Notes under the pieces: model-generated
Seen by the model: only the letters and a program-made list of their open reading frames with translations
Told to the model about the DNA's origin: nothing
Database searches by the model: none
Program-made: the position numbers and the translations under genes
Shown: positions 23,648-25,225 of the stretch, in pieces
Position numbering within the stretch: position 1 is the stretch's first letter
Layout of the letters: every line of letters starts with the position of its first letter
Assembly (NCBI GenBank): GCA_002454425.1
Contig: DKIV01000026.1
Location: 1-25,225 of the forward strand
Length of the DNA: 25,225 nt
Direction: 5' to 3'
DNA from: Sphingobacteriaceae bacterium UBA6709
GTDB lineage: Bacteria > Bacteroidota > Bacteroidia > Sphingobacteriales > Sphingobacteriaceae

Positions 23648-24964
23648 ATGAAAATTCATTACTCATTATGCACTGTGGCTTTAGCGCTGGCTCTTGTTTG
23701 TTCCTGTAAAAAAGACGACACCTACCCTCTTCCTGAGGTTGTAGGTGGCTTCGAAAATGAGGGTTCTTATAACACCAGTGTCGGCGATTCACTCCTGCTA
23801 CATCCCCAGATCACCAACAACCGCAATATGGTATTCCAGTGGACGGTGAACGGCGAGCAGACCGGAAAAGATTCTATACTAAATTTCAAACCGGCAGAGC
23901 GTGGTCTGTATAAAATCGCGCTTAAAGGCATTAGCAAGGGAGGCGAAATCAACCTGCTTTACGAAATTAATGTCCTGGGCAAATATGAAAATGGTTTTTA
24001 TATAATTAACGAAGGATGGTTCGGCCACGGTGTTGGCACCGTTTCCTATTACAACTACAAAACAGGTACGCTCACCGATACCGTATTCGTTAAAGAAAAT
24101 AGCGGTAAATCAATCACTGGCGCCGGCTCAACACTTCAATACGGCACCATCTATGATAATGAACTATTTCTTGTTGCGAAAATCGGAGGCAACATCGTAA
24201 AAACAGATGCCTACAGCATGAAAGAAAAAGGACGTGTTAATGGAACTGGCAGTAACTGGCAAGCGATCGTCGGAACCAGCAAAGGCAATGCTGTTGTCAG
24301 CTCAGCGAAGGGCTTATACCTTCTGAATACCTCCACTATGACCATTGGAAATGCGATAGGAACGGAAAAAGGTCTGATTGCTGACCTCTATCAGGCTGGA
24401 GATTATATTTTCGCCATCTCTCAAAGCAAAGGATTACTCATCATCAACAAGGCAGATTACAGCACCGCAGCTACCATCCCGGGAATGATCGGCTGCGCGA
24501 TTACCCCTGATGGTAACGTATGGGCAATTGGCGGAACGAAGATTTTCAAAATAAACTCCAAGACCCTGGAAACATCCGAATATGCATGTCCATTTAGAAT
24601 CAACGGATCGTGGGGAGCATGGCATCCTGCTTCTGTTACCGCATCGACGACTGAAAATGCCATCTTCTTCGAAAAAACCGGTAGCTTCAATGGTACTGGA
24701 ACGGAGGTATATAAATTCTCAGGTGATGTAAGCAGCCTGAACTCCCCTTTTGCCAAAATTGATGCAAATAAAGTATTTTATGGAAGTCTGGGATATGACA
24801 AGACAAACAACCTGCTAGTGGTGTTATCAATACAAGGGGGCTGGCGTAACAATTCAGAAAACAATACCCTGTATTTCTTCGATGCCGCTAAAGGAGGAAC
24901 TCCGGCAAAGACGCTTGATTATAAAGGGTTTCATTTTCCATCTTGTGTAGTGTTTCAAAATTAA
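23648..24964 (+). CDS. DUF5074/BtuG-like beta-propeller lipoprotein with N-terminal PKD-like domain
   Basis: A 438-aa surface lipoprotein with lipobox VCSC (Cys 20) followed by KKDD, a strong surface-export type signal. Residues 40-110 form an Ig/PKD-like domain (VFQWTVNGEQTGKDSILNF, RGLYKIAL) closely patterned like the one in the preceding protein. From about residue 115 a propeller domain of the DUF5074 type follows (NGFYIINEGWFGHGVGTVSYYN, KGLYLLNTST, KGLLIINKA, TPDGNVWAIGG). It is thus the second propeller of the locus and larger than the first. It is probably another corrinoid-capturing protein or one specific for a different cobamide. The 127-nt gap with a nested hairpin may lower or separate its expression. 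Confidence 0.8.
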   Translation: MKIHYSLCTVALALALVCSCKKDDTYPLPEVVGGFENEGSYNTSVGDSLLLHPQITNNRNMVFQWTVNGEQTGKDSILNFKPAERGLYKIALKGISKGGEINLLYEINVLGKYENGFYIINEGWFGHGVGTVSYYNYKTGTLTDTVFVKENSGKSITGAGSTLQYGTIYDNELFLVAKIGGNIVKTDAYSMKEKGRVNGTGSNWQAIVGTSKGNAVVSSAKGLYLLNTSTMTIGNAIGTEKGLIADLYQAGDYIFAISQSKGLLIINKADYSTAATIPGMIGCAITPDGNVWAIGGTKIFKINSKTLETSEYACPFRINGSWGAWHPASVTASTTENAIFFEKTGSFNGTGTEVYKFSGDVSSLNSPFAKIDANKVFYGSLGYDKTNNLLVVLSIQGGWRNNSENNTLYFFDAAKGGTPAKTLDYKGFHFPSCVVFQN

Positions 24965-25137
24965 AAAGGGCAGTATTGCTATTTAAAGAAGCGCTATAAG
25001 GACAAGAAGATAAATACCAAAAAAATGAAATATAAGTAAAATAAGAAGTGCGATACATTACTTGTGTTCAACTAAAAAAAGAGGTGTGCTACGACCTAAA
25101 CGCTGGCGGTGCTCTCTTAGGAGTTGTATCTATCAGG
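24965..25137. other. Intergenic tail before the right repeat
   Basis: About 170 bases, A-rich in the first half and without a gene. No clear terminator with a T tract is visible after the last lipoprotein gene; only short imperfect pairings around 25078-25120 (AAGAG / CTCTT). Confidence 0.4.
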
Positions 25138-25225
25138 TTCGAGACTGACCCGAGACAGACTCGGAACACGCTCGAGTGGTGATCGACATTTCATCGGCAT
25201 TTCATGGGCATTTCATGGGCATCTC
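25138..25225 (-). repeat. Right copy of the terminal inverted repeat
   Basis: Reverse complement of 21-108 with about 7 of 88 mismatches and no gaps. The same 11-nt units are present, read on the minus strand, and the window ends inside the first unit, so the repeat continues beyond it. Mismatches cluster in the spacer after ACTCGAGCGT. Together with the left copy it frames the entire window. Confidence 0.85.

Noticed and set aside
21..25225. Composite transposon framed by the terminal inverted repeats
   Set aside because: No transposase or integrase is encoded, the content is largely housekeeping genes, and the copies have diverged by about 8%, so simple mobilisation of the 25 kb is unlikely.

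Overview
The window looks like chromosomal DNA of a Bacteroidota bacterium, most likely of the Sphingobacteriaceae (Pedobacter/Mucilaginibacter-like). The reasons are Bacteroidota-type promoters (TTTG, about 19 nt, TAnnTTTG), weak or absent Shine-Dalgarno sequences, lipoprotein signals ending in Cys followed by Lys/Asp, and families typical of the phylum (DUF5074/BtuG-like propellers, a DUF2027-Smr protein, a PolB-like DEDDy exonuclease). No rRNA, tRNA, CRISPR array or transposase was seen.

Layout. Positions 1-235 carry a repeat element built of 11-nt units. A diverged copy in inverted orientation closes the window (25138-25225), so the gene block lies between two inverted copies. Positions 235-800 hold no convincing gene. 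Then come an APC-family permease (802-2142), an unrecognised 125-aa protein (2303-2680), mnmA (2936-4024) and topA (4229-6571), largely separated by hairpin terminators. Next is a hypothetical protein with a TTG start (6672-7127). A tightly packed plus-strand run follows: a soluble five-PAS histidine kinase (7217-10219), a DEDDy 3'-5' exonuclease overlapping it by 8 bp, RNase R (rnr) and a polyprenyl diphosphate synthase (13193-14167). The ribosomal protein operon rplU-rpmA runs convergently on the minus strand (14980-14333). After it come a small secreted Thr/Pro/Asp-rich protein with two terminators, a MATE transporter and a DUF2027-Smr protein, then a convergent NfsB-like nitroreductase (minus strand).

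The most distinctive region is 18921-24964, a vitamin B12 uptake locus. A good TTTG-N19-TATCTTTG promoter drives a cobalamin riboswitch, followed by a BtuB-type TonB-dependent receptor, a BtuG-like surface beta-propeller lipoprotein overlapping it by 4 bp, an Ig/PKD-like lipoprotein that may play a BtuH-like role, and a second (DUF5074) propeller lipoprotein carrying its own Ig/PKD-like N-terminus. The likely logic is that surface lipoproteins capture corrinoid and pass it to the receptor, while the riboswitch represses the operon when cobalamin is plentiful. A nested hairpin between the third and fourth genes may set relative expression.

The housekeeping part covers tRNA thiolation, DNA topology, RNA decay, isoprenoid chains and ribosome assembly, and looks ordinary. 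The points that deserve a second look are the 11-nt-periodic inverted repeats at both ends, the two-propeller B12 operon with a short overlapping leader ORF, near-leaderless promoters, and a large orphan sensor kinase translationally coupled to a nuclease.
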